Shown: positions 23,750 through 37,500 of the stretch, piece by piece
How the letters are laid out: each line of letters begins with the position of its first letter
Position numbering within the stretch: position 1 is the first letter of the stretch
Assembly: GCA_965153455.1 (NCBI GenBank)
Contig: OZ234495.1
Coordinates: 620,001-684,000, forward strand
Direction of reading: 5' to 3'
Length of the DNA stretch: 64,000 bases
Source of the DNA: Sphagnum compactum
Taxonomy: Eukaryota; Bryophyta; Sphagnopsida; Sphagnales
Position numbers and translations under genes: made by a program
Notes under the pieces: model-generated
The model's input: only the letters and a program-made list of their open reading frames with translations
What the model was told of the DNA's origin: nothing
The model's database searches: none

Positions 23750-26700
23750 CATTTTTAAAAGGAATATTCTTTCGCATATTGCGCTATTTGTGAAAAAAAA
23801 TCGCCAAATTTCGAGAAAAACAAACCAAAAAAAAATTTCGCCACATTTGAACTGTGCTTTTAGTTTGGTAACAGTTTTTTAACTAGTTTTTTATTAAATT
23901 TTTAGACAGTTTTTAAAAACCTATCATCATTTAATGCTAAATCCCTCTTGGGATGCTAGCCAATCAGAATGACGCATTGGGATTAGGGTTTAGGGTTTTA
24001 GGGTTTAGAACCCTATAGGACCCTATACATGATGCATTGTGCATTGCATAATGTTGCAAAATGCATGATGCCAATAGTAAAGTTATAGAGTTGTTAATAT
24101 GTTGCCAAACACACTCCTATGATAGGTTTTTTCAAGCTCAAATCACCTACTAGGAATAAGATCCCAACATTATTAATGAACATTGAAGGGCTGATCTCTA
24201 ACACCACAACTTTCTTACCCTTCCTTCAAGGATCAAGTAGGAAAAACAATCATTTTCTTCCAAGTGAGGATGGTGATCACATTACCACTAAAATGCTAAA
24301 TGATATAGGCATAAAGTCATATAGATCTATAACCCTATAGTTTCGCAAAAAAACCCCCAAACCCAACACAAAACAAAAAAACCTTGGAGTTCATGCATAT
24401 TATACATAAAAATTTGAAACATCCATATTACAAGCTTGATTTCATTTTAAAATTAAAATTCCATTATATCACAAGTCATGTGTTTGTCTTCTTCAAAAAA
24501 AAACCCACAATCGTATATGGGCTTTTCATTATCGTCCATCAAGGTGTTTTCAACATGAATGAACTCATTGAATGATCATTGAATGAAGATTGTCTTCATA
24601 TTTCACGATTGGCAAAAACATCATCTTGTCAATTGTTGTTGATCATAATCAACTAGTTTAAATTATCCACTCTAAGTTATGACTATTGTAAGTTAGTAAT
24701 TTAAATTCCGCTCAAAGTTATGACCATTTTAAGTTAATAATCACTAGATTTCAATTTGAAAGTTAACAATTCAGAGGATTTAACGAGTTAACATAACCAC
24801 ATGTGGAAATTGGATGTTATGTGCAACGCACCCATCATAAACTTATCGAGCTCCATAGGCTCGTACAGATTTCATGTGAAATTTGGTTTTTATAGGTTCG
24901 TACAAAAATTTCATGAATTTCATATTATGATTGATCTAAACGATATTTGTGCATATTCAAAATATTAAATATTCAAACAGATGAGAGATTATTTTTGAAT
25001 GACATATGTGAATTTTAATGTTTAATACACAAAAATCACATAATTATATACAAAATTACATCATGATAATTGCACAAATTTAGTTAAAAGGTAAATCATA
25101 AATATTCCACATCAAAACATCATAAGTAAAAAAGACACATCATTTACATAAAAGTAATATATGTATTTTTCATGCCATTTTTACACGTTGAAACCCACGG
25201 GTTTTGCATGGACACATTATTTTACAATTTTTGCACAAATTTTATTGACATTTTGTGATATTGGAAGTTTGTGATGTCACACTAACATGTTCTCCATATC
25301 CTTAAAGTTTAAATATAAATGTTGATACATGTGGAACTCATTTTTTAGTAGTGGGTGCATCATGTCATCACTTGACATGAAAAGGAAGTAATTCTTAACA
25401 AAATGTATCCTTAACAAAATGTATACTTTTGTAAGCACAAGCAACAAAATGTTAATAATCATTCTTGTAATAATAATTGTCTGACATTAATGCCTATAAA
25501 TGGGTTGTTTGACATCCATAGCACAAATTGGTTGTAGCCATGCATTTCATTGTTTTTTGGAAAAAACAATTACCCAATGGTCCCTAAATTTGTTCCCTTG
25601 TCCTTCACAAATGCAACCACTTTGTCAAATAGCCCAAAAAACCCATCAAATTTTTCATTCATTCAACCATTGCACTACTAGCAACACTTTCAACATTGAA
25701 CATGTTAATCATCACATGAAATGACACCCACAAAAAATTTTATGAATGAAACAACAAGGGCAAATGTATCATTACCACCTCATGACATCCATAAGTTAAA
25801 AGTTGTTGTGCACATCATATAATCAACAAACATTGAGTTCACAAACTTCTCCATGTTTTAGGTAACCATGTTAAATAACACCTCATTCACAAATTGATTT
25901 TTTGATGGAAAAACAACTTTCCCACATTAGTGTAAAACCAAGTGCTTCAACCATGGGTTTACTATAGTTGATAAAAAATGGTGACCTTTAACTATTTGCA
26001 ACATTAAATCCTCCAAAAATGCATGTTGTGTGTGATCATTCTTATGGTAACGTTTGGATGAACCAAAAAACTTTGTAATGGCAAATGAGCTTGCACAATT
26101 TTTTTTCTTGTCCATTGTTGGCAACCAACTCTTTCACTATTGTTATGTTTTAAGTCAACATTTCACTTGGTAGGTTCTTGCATGTGGTGTTTGGATACAT
26201 GTTTATATATTCATTGTTGTTGTACCATTGTTCTTGTTGTATGATATCATTCTAGGTTTACCATGTGTGTTATATTGAATGGGCACACTATGACCAATTA
26301 ACACATAATACAATGCATTGTTTAGGTGCAAAAAAATTCACCTTTGATCCATCATCTGCAACAAAAAACACCCAATAGATCTTCATCCTATTGTGTGTAG
26401 ACCAAATACCCCCAAATGGTTATTGAGTTTTGTAATAAGGAAATCACAGTGTCTAATGACACAATCTATCTAGTTTGAATGCATGGGAGTTGTTTATAAA
26501 TTATTTTTCTAGCTTCCAAAACCATTATATACAATGTTGCATTTTTTTTTGGAAAAAAAAATACCTAATTTTATTTTTCTTATTAAGCTTTGATATAAAT
26601 ACCTTTAGCACAAGGAAAATGAACATTCAATCCTAGCAAATTCATTCCATAAATTCAAAACCTTGATTTCCATCCAATCCGTTAAGGGACTGACCTTTCT

Positions 26701-29700
26701 TTGTCAATCTAAGAAAATTAATTTTATAAATATTATTGTTAGACCTATCTTAACTACTTTCACAATAGTAAAGTAGAAATATATGATCTTGTCAAATTTG
26801 ATTAATTAGTTTAGTATAATTTCCATGATTAATTTCACAATTGTTTACCATTTTTTAACATATGTACTAGTGTCAATTTGTTAGTTAGTTAATTATTTAT
26901 TTGGATAGGCTTGTGAAAGAAACTTTTTGTCCCCAAACAAACAACTTAAACTATAGATTGATTTTGATTATTCAAATTTGTGCCATGACTAAGTTGGCTT
27001 CCCTTCCCTTCACCACTATGAAACCTTTGAGCATGTGCATTTTTTTGTCAAACACTATAAAGTGGTTACTTTCCATGGGGGTTTTTTTTTTTTTTTTTTG
27101 GCCATGATTTTTGTTAAAGGCCTTAAAAGTTGAAAATCCTTGCACATTTGTTCAATTACTTAAGTTGGTTCCTATCTTTAAATTATTTGTGGATGTTTGA
27201 CAACTATGACTATTAATTACATTAGTCAAGTTTTTGCCCAAATTGGGTCTTGGGTTACTTTGCCACACGTATTTTGACATAATTTTTTTGGAAATATATA
27301 CCCCATTTTCAAGTTGTATGTGCGTGTGTGAAGTTGGTTAACCTAACCAATTAAAGGACAACACCAAGAAACATAAAATCCTTTAGCTTCCCCATGGACC
27401 AACTCTTCACACACACGATGCATTATTGGCCCAAGATGCCACATATTGTTCTATGGAAGTCAAACATACATGTAAGAATATGGGTATTATTTCTAACCAA
27501 AAACAAAGCCACATGGCACATTCATGATCAAATTGATAGATTTTAAGATAGAAGAAACATTTGATAAATGAAGACCAAAAATGGTTAAATGAACAAATCT
27601 TCCAAAATGATTAGTTATGCACTTAAGGGTGGGATAGATTGTCTATCTAATACTAACACCAGCTTCTACCAAAACAAAATTTAAAAGAAATAACAATGAT
27701 GGTGATAACAATGCGTACAATATTTCCCTCCTTCAAAGCCATATTTGATCATTTCCCATCACCCGACTCTCTTTACCCCTTTATTTTAGTAATTTTACCA
27801 TCCAATTTCATCACAACAAGATTTATGTTATCCTAAAACAATTTGCTTTAGTGAAACATTTGGTGATGAAATTTACACATTGAGGATTTTTTTTCAATTA
27901 ATCATTGTGCATGAATAATATTACAATTTATTTCATCATTTACACCCTCATTAAATACTACAATAACCTTTTTAATATTTTCACACCTTATTTGATTTGT
28001 GCACATAGTGCATCTTCATTTTTTGTGTCACATTCGATTTTCTATAAAAATGTATTTTATTCAAATGCCACAAACATATAGTGAAATTGTCATTATGGCA
28101 AATTTCTTTATGGATTAATATTGTCAAATTGAATAACTATATATATATGATAATGAAATTCAATAAATACTCACTAAACGCATAGTAATTAACTTTTAAA
28201 TTGGAATCATGGACTATGGTATGAAATTTGCATGAAAATTCAAATGTATTTTTTTATATCACTTCATTTCAAGATGATTATATGGATTCAATATGTGATA
28301 CATGTTAGAAAAACAAACAAGTATTCCAAAATATAATTATAAAAAACATTAATCAAAAAATAATTATGAACTTTTGAATGACCAAATTTGAACCTTATTT
28401 TCAAAAGTCCTTATTATCATCATTTTTTATTGGATTAATGTTTTTATTCCTAACATGTATGTCAAAGAGTTGTTTAATTAGGCTCATGTTCATATTCATT
28501 TTGTTAATTCATTAATCAACACATAATTTACATTTAACATTGGTTTTAAGGGTTTTTTCCATTTCAATGTTTAAATATTAACTTTTGAGACTTTGCATCT
28601 ATCAAGAATGAACCTATCCTACAACCACCTAAGTGATTTTTCTCAATGGTTTCACAATTTTTAAAAAAATCATCAAAAAGTCAAACTACTTCATGCCATC
28701 AACACCACAATGAATCAATTATTTTGGCCATGGAAATTAATATACATGCTAACAAACATTTTGCCAATAAAATTGTTTGCAACAAAACACAAAAGAATTA
28801 ACATTCAATTTAAAAGTTGGTAAGTTCATTTCAACTTCCACCCAAGTTAAATATTTTTTGCTTGCATTACAAGTTTACAAATGTGATTGCTAAGGGAAGT
28901 TATCACAAAATCCACTACATTATTAAAAAACTTAACAAACAATTACAAACTAACACCATTTTTATTGGCATATATAAGGTCCAGTTTTCATGAATACACC
29001 TTTATATTTGAAAATGTTTACAAAAGAAAAAAAAAGTTATTTTTGAAAAAATTGGAGCCCAATAAATTTGATGAATCCTTTTCACATTTTTTTACCTTTA
29101 ATTATTTCCTACATCTTTTACACAACCATGGGTTGTTCAATAAAAAATGGTTGATGATAATGTTCCTTTTGTCACTTGTAATCAAGGAAAAAACAAGGTT
29201 TTTTGCATCTTCATTGATTATGTGAAAACAAAGAACAAACATGTTTTGTGCTAAACAAAGTATTATTCCATGATTTACAACAATGGTGACATTTAAACAT
29301 GAAAGACCATTTGTCTTTCTTTGCAAAATTAAAAAAAATTTTTTAACAAATCATGGGGTGTATTTCATAAATGAACTTGAAACAAAAAGTAACATGTTAC
29401 TGAGCTCTATACATGTTCATTTTATGTTGATTAAGATGGAACACCATGAAACTCCTATAGTTACTTCAACCCACTAAGGGCCCAAATTGTGGATTTTTTA
29501 TTGTTTCAATTAGATATGAGAATTTACCATTTTCTTTTCATTAATTAGATGAAATTATCTCAATTTACTCGTAACCCTGAAGCAAATAAGTTTGACTTGT
29601 AATCAACAAATTTGCTAAAAATAAAAGTAAAACTATGGGTCAATGTTCTAAATATCTGAAGTGTTAATGTAACATAATATAGTTAAAAGCAACATGGGAC

Positions 29701-30280
29701 CATATTTAATGTGTCTAATAACTTCTATAAAGGAGACAAAAAACAATGAATGAATACAATATTTTGAACACAGGTGTTGTTGAATTTTGAAATTAGGTAA
29801 AAAACTGTATATATGCTTATCAAATTGAAACCTTGTTACATACCTTATTAACATTTATGTAAAAAATGTACCCATTAAACTAAGAGAAAATGCCCATTTT
29901 TTAACCAATTCTTTTTTAAATGCATGTCATTTTCAACTATATTACAACTTTATTTTTTTAATATTTACAAAAATTCCATGTGATTACCAACTAAATTGAT
30001 TCATATACTAATTTGGTACAAAGTTCAAAACAGGCTTCAATTGAAAGGCCACATTTAACATATTTTTGGCATCAACAAACTTCCCAATTTAACTATAGTT
30101 GACATATGGACTTGAGATATGATGTCATGTAGTTGCTGAATGAAATGTCACAAGTTATTTGTTTGACTATTTTGGTAATCTTGTTTTAGGGATGGATGAA
30201 AAAATACTAGGCTAAATGAATGAAATAATGTGCACATTTGCACTTTGCATCCAAACAAACTTTTTTAGACCTTTTTAAGA
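23750..30280. other. AT-rich gene desert, part 1
   Basis: No gene was recognised on either strand. A telomere-like stretch (TTAGGGTTTAGGGTTTTAGGG) sits at about 23983-24008. Near 24870-24925 a short direct repeat occurs (GGCTCGTACAGATTTCAT and GGTTCGTACAAAAATTTCAT). The rest is AT-rich with long A and T runs, consistent with decayed transposons whose families I cannot name. Confidence 0.5.
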
Positions 30281-30284
30281 TACA

Positions 30285-31610
30285 TATATACATAGGTATA
30301 CATAGATCTATACTTAGCCTAATTATGTAGGTGGTTTAAATTAAATTACCTACCTATAAAGTTTAATTTAAATGATATATGTATTATATAAGAAGCCTAG
30401 CTTATATACATGACCTATTTCTAAAACAAGCTTAAATGCCAGATGGCATGCCCTAAATTTAAGCCTAGCCTAGGTGCCATGTAGCATGACCTAGGTTTAG
30501 GCCTAGGTCCCATGTGCCATATACATGTGGTCTAGGCATAGGTGCCACATAGGCTGCATTAGTTAGTAGGTTAGGTAAATTAATAGGTAGTAGTTATAAG
30601 TTAAATTACTAGGTAGTAGGTTAAACTATGTAATAGTTGTTAGTAGGTAGTTTCTCAGTTAATAGTTAATAAGTAAGGTTAATAGGTAATAGGTTAAATT
30701 ATGTATTAATTGGTAGGTCATATTTTAAGTTAGGTTAGGTAGGTAATAGTTGTGATTAAAATGTTCATCCCATATTGTTTATTTTCCATCTCAAATTTTT
30801 CTAAACTATATAAGGAGATACACTAAGAACATTGGAAAACCCAAAAAACATTACAATGGTAATGTCATTTGGGATGAGTCAAAAAAAATGTTTGACTTTA
30901 AAGGTTAACTCAAAATTAATTTTTTTCCTAACTTAATGCCAAGTACCTTTAGGTTAGGCCTAGCTTAAGTGCCATGTGGCCTAGGTTTAAGTTTAACTTA
31001 AGTGCCACATAGATTATATTCAAGCTTAAGTTTAATTTAAATGCCACATGGTGACCTAGGCCTAGTTCATGTGTCATGTGGCCTCACTTAGGTGCCACAT
31101 GGCCTAACCTACCTACCTACTTCATAAATCACCACATTGAAAAAAGTGATAAATTACTAAAATAGTCACATTTTAGTTACAAATTTGTGCCACATAAGCT
31201 ATATTTATATGATTTGGTTTAAGGATGACCTTGTCATCTTTGACCTTATATTTCATCCAAAATTTGACGATGTCATCTTTTATTACATGTTGTTTACAAC
31301 TAATTGTCACTTTTAACTTGTCTTAGGTGATTAATGTGAAAATTAAATAATCACATGTCATTTGCGATTTTAAAATAGTTACAAGTGGCAATCACAAATT
31401 TTTATTTTTCTTTTAGTGTTATATACCTAACCTACCTACATAGGCTAAGTACATATAAGTAGGTAGTTTAGGTATGTAGGCTAAGTACTTACATATACCT
31501 AAGTTTAAGTAACCTTGGTATGGTATGTAAGTGGTCTAGGTAGCTTATAGGTAGTGTAGGTATAGGCTATTATATTGATTTACCTATCTAAGGTACATTA
31601 AATAGTGTGT
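30285..31610. repeat. CCTA/TAGG-rich degenerate inverted-repeat region
   Basis: Many CCTAGG, ACCTACCTA and TAGGTAGGT motifs occur on both strands, interleaved with GGTGCCATGTGGC and its reverse complement forms (GCCACATGG). Sub-blocks at 30290-30760, 30950-31130 and 31420-31590 look like arms of one or more fold-back elements related in flavour to 8470-10030. Boundaries are unclear. Confidence 0.55.
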
Positions 31611-32073
31611 AATTTAATAATTAGGTACTAGTTCTATTGTAACTAGCTCATACATCAACTTAATTTTAGTGCATCTAGCTTAGTTACAACATATATAAAC
31701 TTGCAATTCAAAATTTGATAATGTCATGCAATGTCAATGAATGAAGTTCATACATTAATGGATTATAGTTGAAAATGATCCTTGATTATAATGGTAAGTG
31801 TCATTTGCAACTAAAATGGTTATTGCCATGGTGTTGACATGTGGTTGTTGTTTTCAATTATAATGTCATTCTTGACTTGTGCTTGTCAATTTTTTTGATG
31901 TGTAGTTGAAAAAAATGTTTCAATTGCAAAAAAGAAGAAGAATTATAATTATTAATTTCAACTACACTTTTTACTTGAAGACATGTTGAAAGCCCAATTA
32001 CAAATGTGGGGGTTTTTCTTAAGGCATGCATAAAACCACAACGCTTCCATTTGTTCCTCCTATCATAAATCAT

Positions 32074-32104
<31 letters not shown>

Positions 32105-34000
32105 CTACATCACATTTCAAAACAACCAAATAAACTTCCCCAATATAATAACATTAAAACCATGTTATAATATATACAATATATAGTATATATTTCAAAC
32201 TTGCCACACTACATCATTTCACCATGTTCTTACATTTCAAAACTTCAAATGAAAAGAGACAATAAATCTATTGTGGGATTGAAAAAAAATCTTTGTACAA
32301 AAGGAAGTGGAAAGAATGAGGCCTAGAATGAGTAAACCTTTTACAACAATAGTTGAAGATGACCTATAGGTTTAAATTAATGGACCAAACATTGAAAGCA
32401 AACTAGCCCAAGATGTGTGTAGTAAGTAATAGACACATGTAGTTGTGTGGCAAGTAACAAGGCATCTAAAAAACAAAAGCAAAAAAAAAAAACCTCAAGA
32501 GCAAAAACTAAAATAAGGGAAGACAAAAGGATGGCATCCCTTGTCCTTCTTCAACAACTTTAACCTAAGACCTAAACCCCACCTAAAAGGGCCCTAGACC
32601 TAGATCAACCCTAACTTGAACTTGAATGATTTGGCCATAAGGTTCAATGATCTGGTTTTTGGGCGATCTTTCACCCCTTCTAGAACCACCAAACATTAGT
32701 CACAAATATGATTATATGTAGTTTTCATTTGAAAATATGCATAGTATATGATTATGTTATTTAGATTTTGAACATGGGGACGAATATCTAACTTCATTCA
32801 CAGTTATACATTGTATGATTAATGTTGTTGATAATCTATTGAAATAATATTTTTATGAATGTTGTGTGTAATTAATTCTTTTAAAAAAAATTCTTTTAGC
32901 TTTTAATTGTATCGATTCATCCATTTATGTTTTCACAAATAACAAAAGTTCCCTTTATCATTTCCACATTTACAAAACTTCTTCATCTTTTAAGTTTGCA
33001 CCACCATCATTGTGATAATCACATTTTTATCATCATCAAATTTCCAAAATACAACACCATAACCATCCATTCTAAGATATTCCATGACCAAAGTGTTTAT
33101 CAAGTCATGAATTATTAGCCATAACCTTCTACCTTCTATCATCAATGACATGTTAGCTCGCATGAGGAACAATGTTGACCTTTCATGGGCCCAATGGTAA
33201 CATAACCTCTATTGCATGGATAAATGTTTCCATGACATCTCCTCATATGGATGAACGAATATATCTTATATTTCAAGATATAATGGTTATGTCCAATACT
33301 TGGTTCAAGGTCACTAGCTATGGAAGTAACCTTGAGGTTCCCATGCCTTAGCTATTTTTGTTAACCAATGACCTTTTGTCAATTATTCAGTCCATAAACA
33401 CTTGGGCTATTTCTTTAAGTTTCATTAAATGTTAATATGTTTCGAAAAATGTTAATATGTGTTTAATGACTTATATTGGGGTTGATCAAGAGATGTCAAT
33501 CATGACAAGGTGACACTATTGGTAACCATTTCAAAATTCCCTTTGATGTTTTCCCCCCCTTAAAATCAACAAAATTAAAATCATAATCCGGATGGAAAAA
33601 AATCCAAATTTTAAGATATGATGATATCTTGCCACATGGATCTACCATGTAGGCTAATTATCTTCAAGGCATGTATGTTTATGTATGAACAAAATTAGTA
33701 ATTAGCAATGGTAGAAACACCATTATGACCATGTGTAAATGACACTTTAGTTTAAAATTAAATTAAATTATTTTTGATTCACTAGAAGAGGAAAAAACAT
33801 TGTTTCAAAAATGTACTAACTTATTTTCCAAATAAAATGTAGTTTCACAAAATAATAAAGAAAATTCCCCCCAAAAAATGTTAAAAAACCATCAATGGTG
33901 GGACATGCATGCACATTCCTAAAGCATAATGGTTTCATGTGGCCTTGTTTGCATTTTTATTTATTTATTTATGATTTAAATCGCTCCAACGGTCATGTGC
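31611..34000. other. AT-rich gene desert, part 2
   Basis: No gene recognised. Contains the poly-C tract at 32074-32102. The last few hundred bases lead into the TPX2-like promoter and leader. Confidence 0.5.
32074..32102 (+). repeat. 29-base poly-C tract
   Basis: Uninterrupted run of C within AT-rich sequence, directly after CAT and before AACTACATC. Length may be affected by sequencing or assembly. Confidence 0.9.
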
Positions 34001-34052
34001 CCGTTACGTACTTGATCTGTCTTTTACACAACTTGCTATCTTTTTCCTTCCT

Positions 34053-34055
<3 letters not shown>

Positions 34056-34092
<37 letters not shown>
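34056..34092 (+). repeat. (CT)n tract in leader or promoter of TPX2-like gene
   Basis: An 18-unit CT run about 500 bp upstream of the start codon. CT/GA tracts are common in plant promoters and 5' leaders. Confidence 0.85.
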
Positions 34093-34095
<3 letters not shown>

Positions 34096-34500
34096 TCCTG
34101 GCGAGGCTCGCAACGCAGTTGTACGCTTCGCGTTCGGGGATGTCTCTGGCTGTCTCTCTTTTGTCTCGTCTGTCTCTCTGCCTTTGTGTGAAGCAGTTGC
34201 GACATTTTTTTTCTGCTGCAAATTGTGGCTGAGTAATTGCTTGTCATGGTTCTTTAGATAGATTTTGTTTTTTGATTATTATTATTGTTATTATTTGGAG
34301 GGGAAACTCGCTTGCTGGAGTTTTGAGAGTGCGATGATTTTTTCTGGAGGAGTAGGACCAGTTCTCAAGCGGCGGAGTTCGGTTTTCCAAGTGTGATGAT
34401 ATTCGAAAGCGGCTGTGAGAAAGAGAGGAGGAGTTCTCCGGTGCGCGAGCGGGCTGATTAGATGTGATTTGATTGCTCCTGTTCATTTTGTCTATTGAAA

Positions 34501-34533
34501 AGGAGGAGGAGGAGGAGGAGGAGGAGGAGGAGG
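34501..34533 (+). repeat. (GGA)n tract in 5' leader
   Basis: About eleven AGG units ending 55 bp upstream of the ATG at 34588, most likely in the transcribed leader. Confidence 0.85.
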
Positions 34534-34587
34534 CTAGACTGGAAGAATCTTTTTTTGTGACCGTGAGTGTGAGGATACCAAAACAAA

Positions 34588-37500
34588 ATGATGGAATCGT
34601 TCGAGGTGGATTGCGGTGGACGTCGTTGTCGAGAGAGTTTCGAGACAGATGAGTTTTACGAAAGCATTGAAGCTCCCAAGTTCTACGACTTCACCGCCCC
34701 GGAAGAGCCTATTGATCCTGAAGCCTGGTTCAATGGGAATCCTGGTACGTCTTCACACATGATAAAAGTATTATGCCTTGTTGTTCCTCTTTCGTTGCGT
34801 CCGTCTTAGAATCCTCTTCCGGTTTCATCTGTTCCACTCTGCTGCGATGTGTCTAATGGAATGTGCGTGCACGTCTAGCAAGAGCAGCCGTGCAAACGCA
34901 CATTGAAAGTGCATGCCGTTGGTTGAGGACAGAGAGGGTTTAGGGTCCCTGTATACGTAGCTACAGTTGGACACATCTGCTTGTGGAACCAGTTGAGCGG
35001 CTTGGAGGACCTAGGATTAGCAAGCTTCAGTTCCTTCTTCCTCTCGCTCAAAGGTAACAACAAGGACTCAGCTTAAGAAGTTGTGTTGTTGTGCAGGAGG
35101 TATGACCAAGAAAGTGACCGAGGTTTTGCGTGCAGTCCACAACCCTAAGATCCAAAAGGTACAGGCTTTTTCCCACACAACCTATTCAGAGAGCAAACTC
35201 AAAACCAGGCCCAGGGGATGGGCACAAACTAGAGAGTTTTCTTGAATTGTTCCAATATTTTGAGGTTGAATTTTTCCTTTAGAAACTTAGGAACAGGTCA
35301 TTTTGTTGCAGAGATGGTAGATTCTTCCAACTTGAAAGCTGCAACAGTCTGGACATGCCACAATTGACAAACTGTGACTACCTGAATTGAGCAAGAATCA
35401 TCTTCATAAATGATTTACACATCATGATGATGCAGGAAGTGGACAGCAAGACTAAAGATGGACATGGTGGCAGCTCACTAGGGAGTCTGCATCAATCCCA
35501 CTGCAAAAGTCCTGTAGCTGAGAAGGCAGTCAGGTTGATAAGATTCTACCAACAAATCGTTGATTCTTTGCTGCTGATTCAGTCTTAAACACCACAATTG
35601 CTCATACTGGCATTCCACCTTGTTTTGTGCAACTGGGGAGTATAAGGGGAGGAGGAGTGAAAATTTCTAAATGTAAAAGACTTGGGGCTGGCTCTTTGAT
35701 GCAGTGCTGCTGTTGGTGGGGCAAAAAGTTATCAAGGTTCTATCTCAGTCTCTGTATCTCCTCTTCTGACGAGCAAGTCCTCGAGAAATGGGACCAATAT
35801 TCATAATAGTCCCTCCAATCATCCCATCATGGTGGAAAAATTCAGTGAACTTGCTCTCAAATCAACATCAGTGATGAAGAAGACCTGGCAACCTTCTGAG
35901 AATGATGACCCCAATCCAGTTACCAGCATGGCAAGAAATTCCCCAGTTGTCACTCCATCACAGCCTGGAAAGCATTCAGGGAGACCACCACCACCAGCTG
36001 TACTCCTGGGACATTTACCAGTCAGCTGCACAACTGACATGAAATGTGCAGAGGCAGCACTTCCTTCCTCACAGCCTCAAACCACTGCTGTTGTTGCTGG
36101 GGGGAAGGTTGTTCTTGGAGATGGTGGAAGCAGTATTCTTGTGGATGGGAAGTTGGTTGATCAGTCCTGTGCCAAAGCTTCACCCTTGAAGAAAGAGATC
36201 CCTAGCAAAGGTGCTGGGATAACAGTTGTAAAGGCTCAGAGATCAAACCACAGTGAGGCAAGATCATCGCCAGCAGCCCTTCTCCGCTCTGCACCACAGG
36301 AACATAGCACTCTTGGGACAGGTGCCACTTGCAAAACACCCACTAAGGAGCCTGCTTCTTCTATTGTCTTGGAGGATTGCAGTGAACACAAGAAACTAAC
36401 AGCGGGCAACGGGCTCACCGCATCACCTTATAGTGGTCACCATTGCCGGTCATCTCGATGTGCTGCAAATGACCCTAACTATAATTCTCCTGCCTCGATT
36501 CCAAGGAAAAAATACCTGATGGCCCGGCAGGGTACTCCTGGTTGCAGGGCTCTCTTTGGTTCTGTCAGAGCCAACCCAGAGTATCAGGAGGCTGGTAAAG
36601 TCCAAAACCATTTGCTACAGATGAAATATCCTTCAGATATCAACATGTCCAAGGATAGGGTTCCAAATAATGACAATCTTGAAGAGGTGCTAGTGGCTGT
36701 GGCTTATCCACAGTGTGATCAGAAGGAAATTGATGAGCAAAAGACATTGGACATGGAGAAGCTGCAACTTTCAAAGGAAAGTGAACAGACACTCTCTGAG
36801 CATATTGTGCAAGTGGAGAAGGCTGCAGCTGATCCATTTTGTGATCAGAAGGACCTGGGTGTGCAAAAGACATTGGACATGCAGCAGCTGCAAGAGGAAC
36901 TTCCAAAGGAATGCAAACAGCCACTCTCTGAGATTGTTGTCCAGGACTCACACGAGGGCTGCAATCCTACAGACATACATCATGCTGTCGTGCAAGAGGA
37001 AAATTCTAAGGCAAGTGTAAGGCCACTTTCTGAGCACCTTGTTGAGGACTTGAAGGAGAACAGCAATCCTGAAGACATGCAGCATGCGAAAGTGCAGGAA
37101 GTAATTTCTAAGGAAAGCAGAACGCCAATCTCTGAGCACTTCATCCAGGATACCCAGGAGAGATGCAATCCTTTAGAAGTCACAACCGACTTGCAGTTAG
37201 GGAATGGCCAAGAGGTACATTCAGTGAAGGATTCCAACAGTGAAGAGGGGACTTTTACAGAAGCATTAGTTATGGTGAATGATGAGGGAGCTTCAGCAGG
37301 AGCACTGTTTGATGTCAATGTCAAAGACATTCCTTCAAGTTTGGAAAAACATCTCTCTATTGAAGATGTTGCCACAAGGCCATCTTCAGAAGTAGTCGAG
37401 AATCAAAGAGTGATGATTGAAAAGGGGGAAGCAGAGCAACACCCCATGGTGCCCTTCCTCTTCCAATCAGGAAGGAAAAGGTAAATGTCCACAAAGCCTA

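Noticed and set aside
23980-24012. Telomere-like repeat as a chromosome end or fusion
   Set aside because: Only a few degenerate units are present, and similar motifs recur near several promoters; treated as dispersed telo-box-like sequence.
28887-29225. 112-codon frame in the desert
   Set aside because: Lys/Phe/Leu-rich product typical of AT-rich chance frames; no supporting exons.
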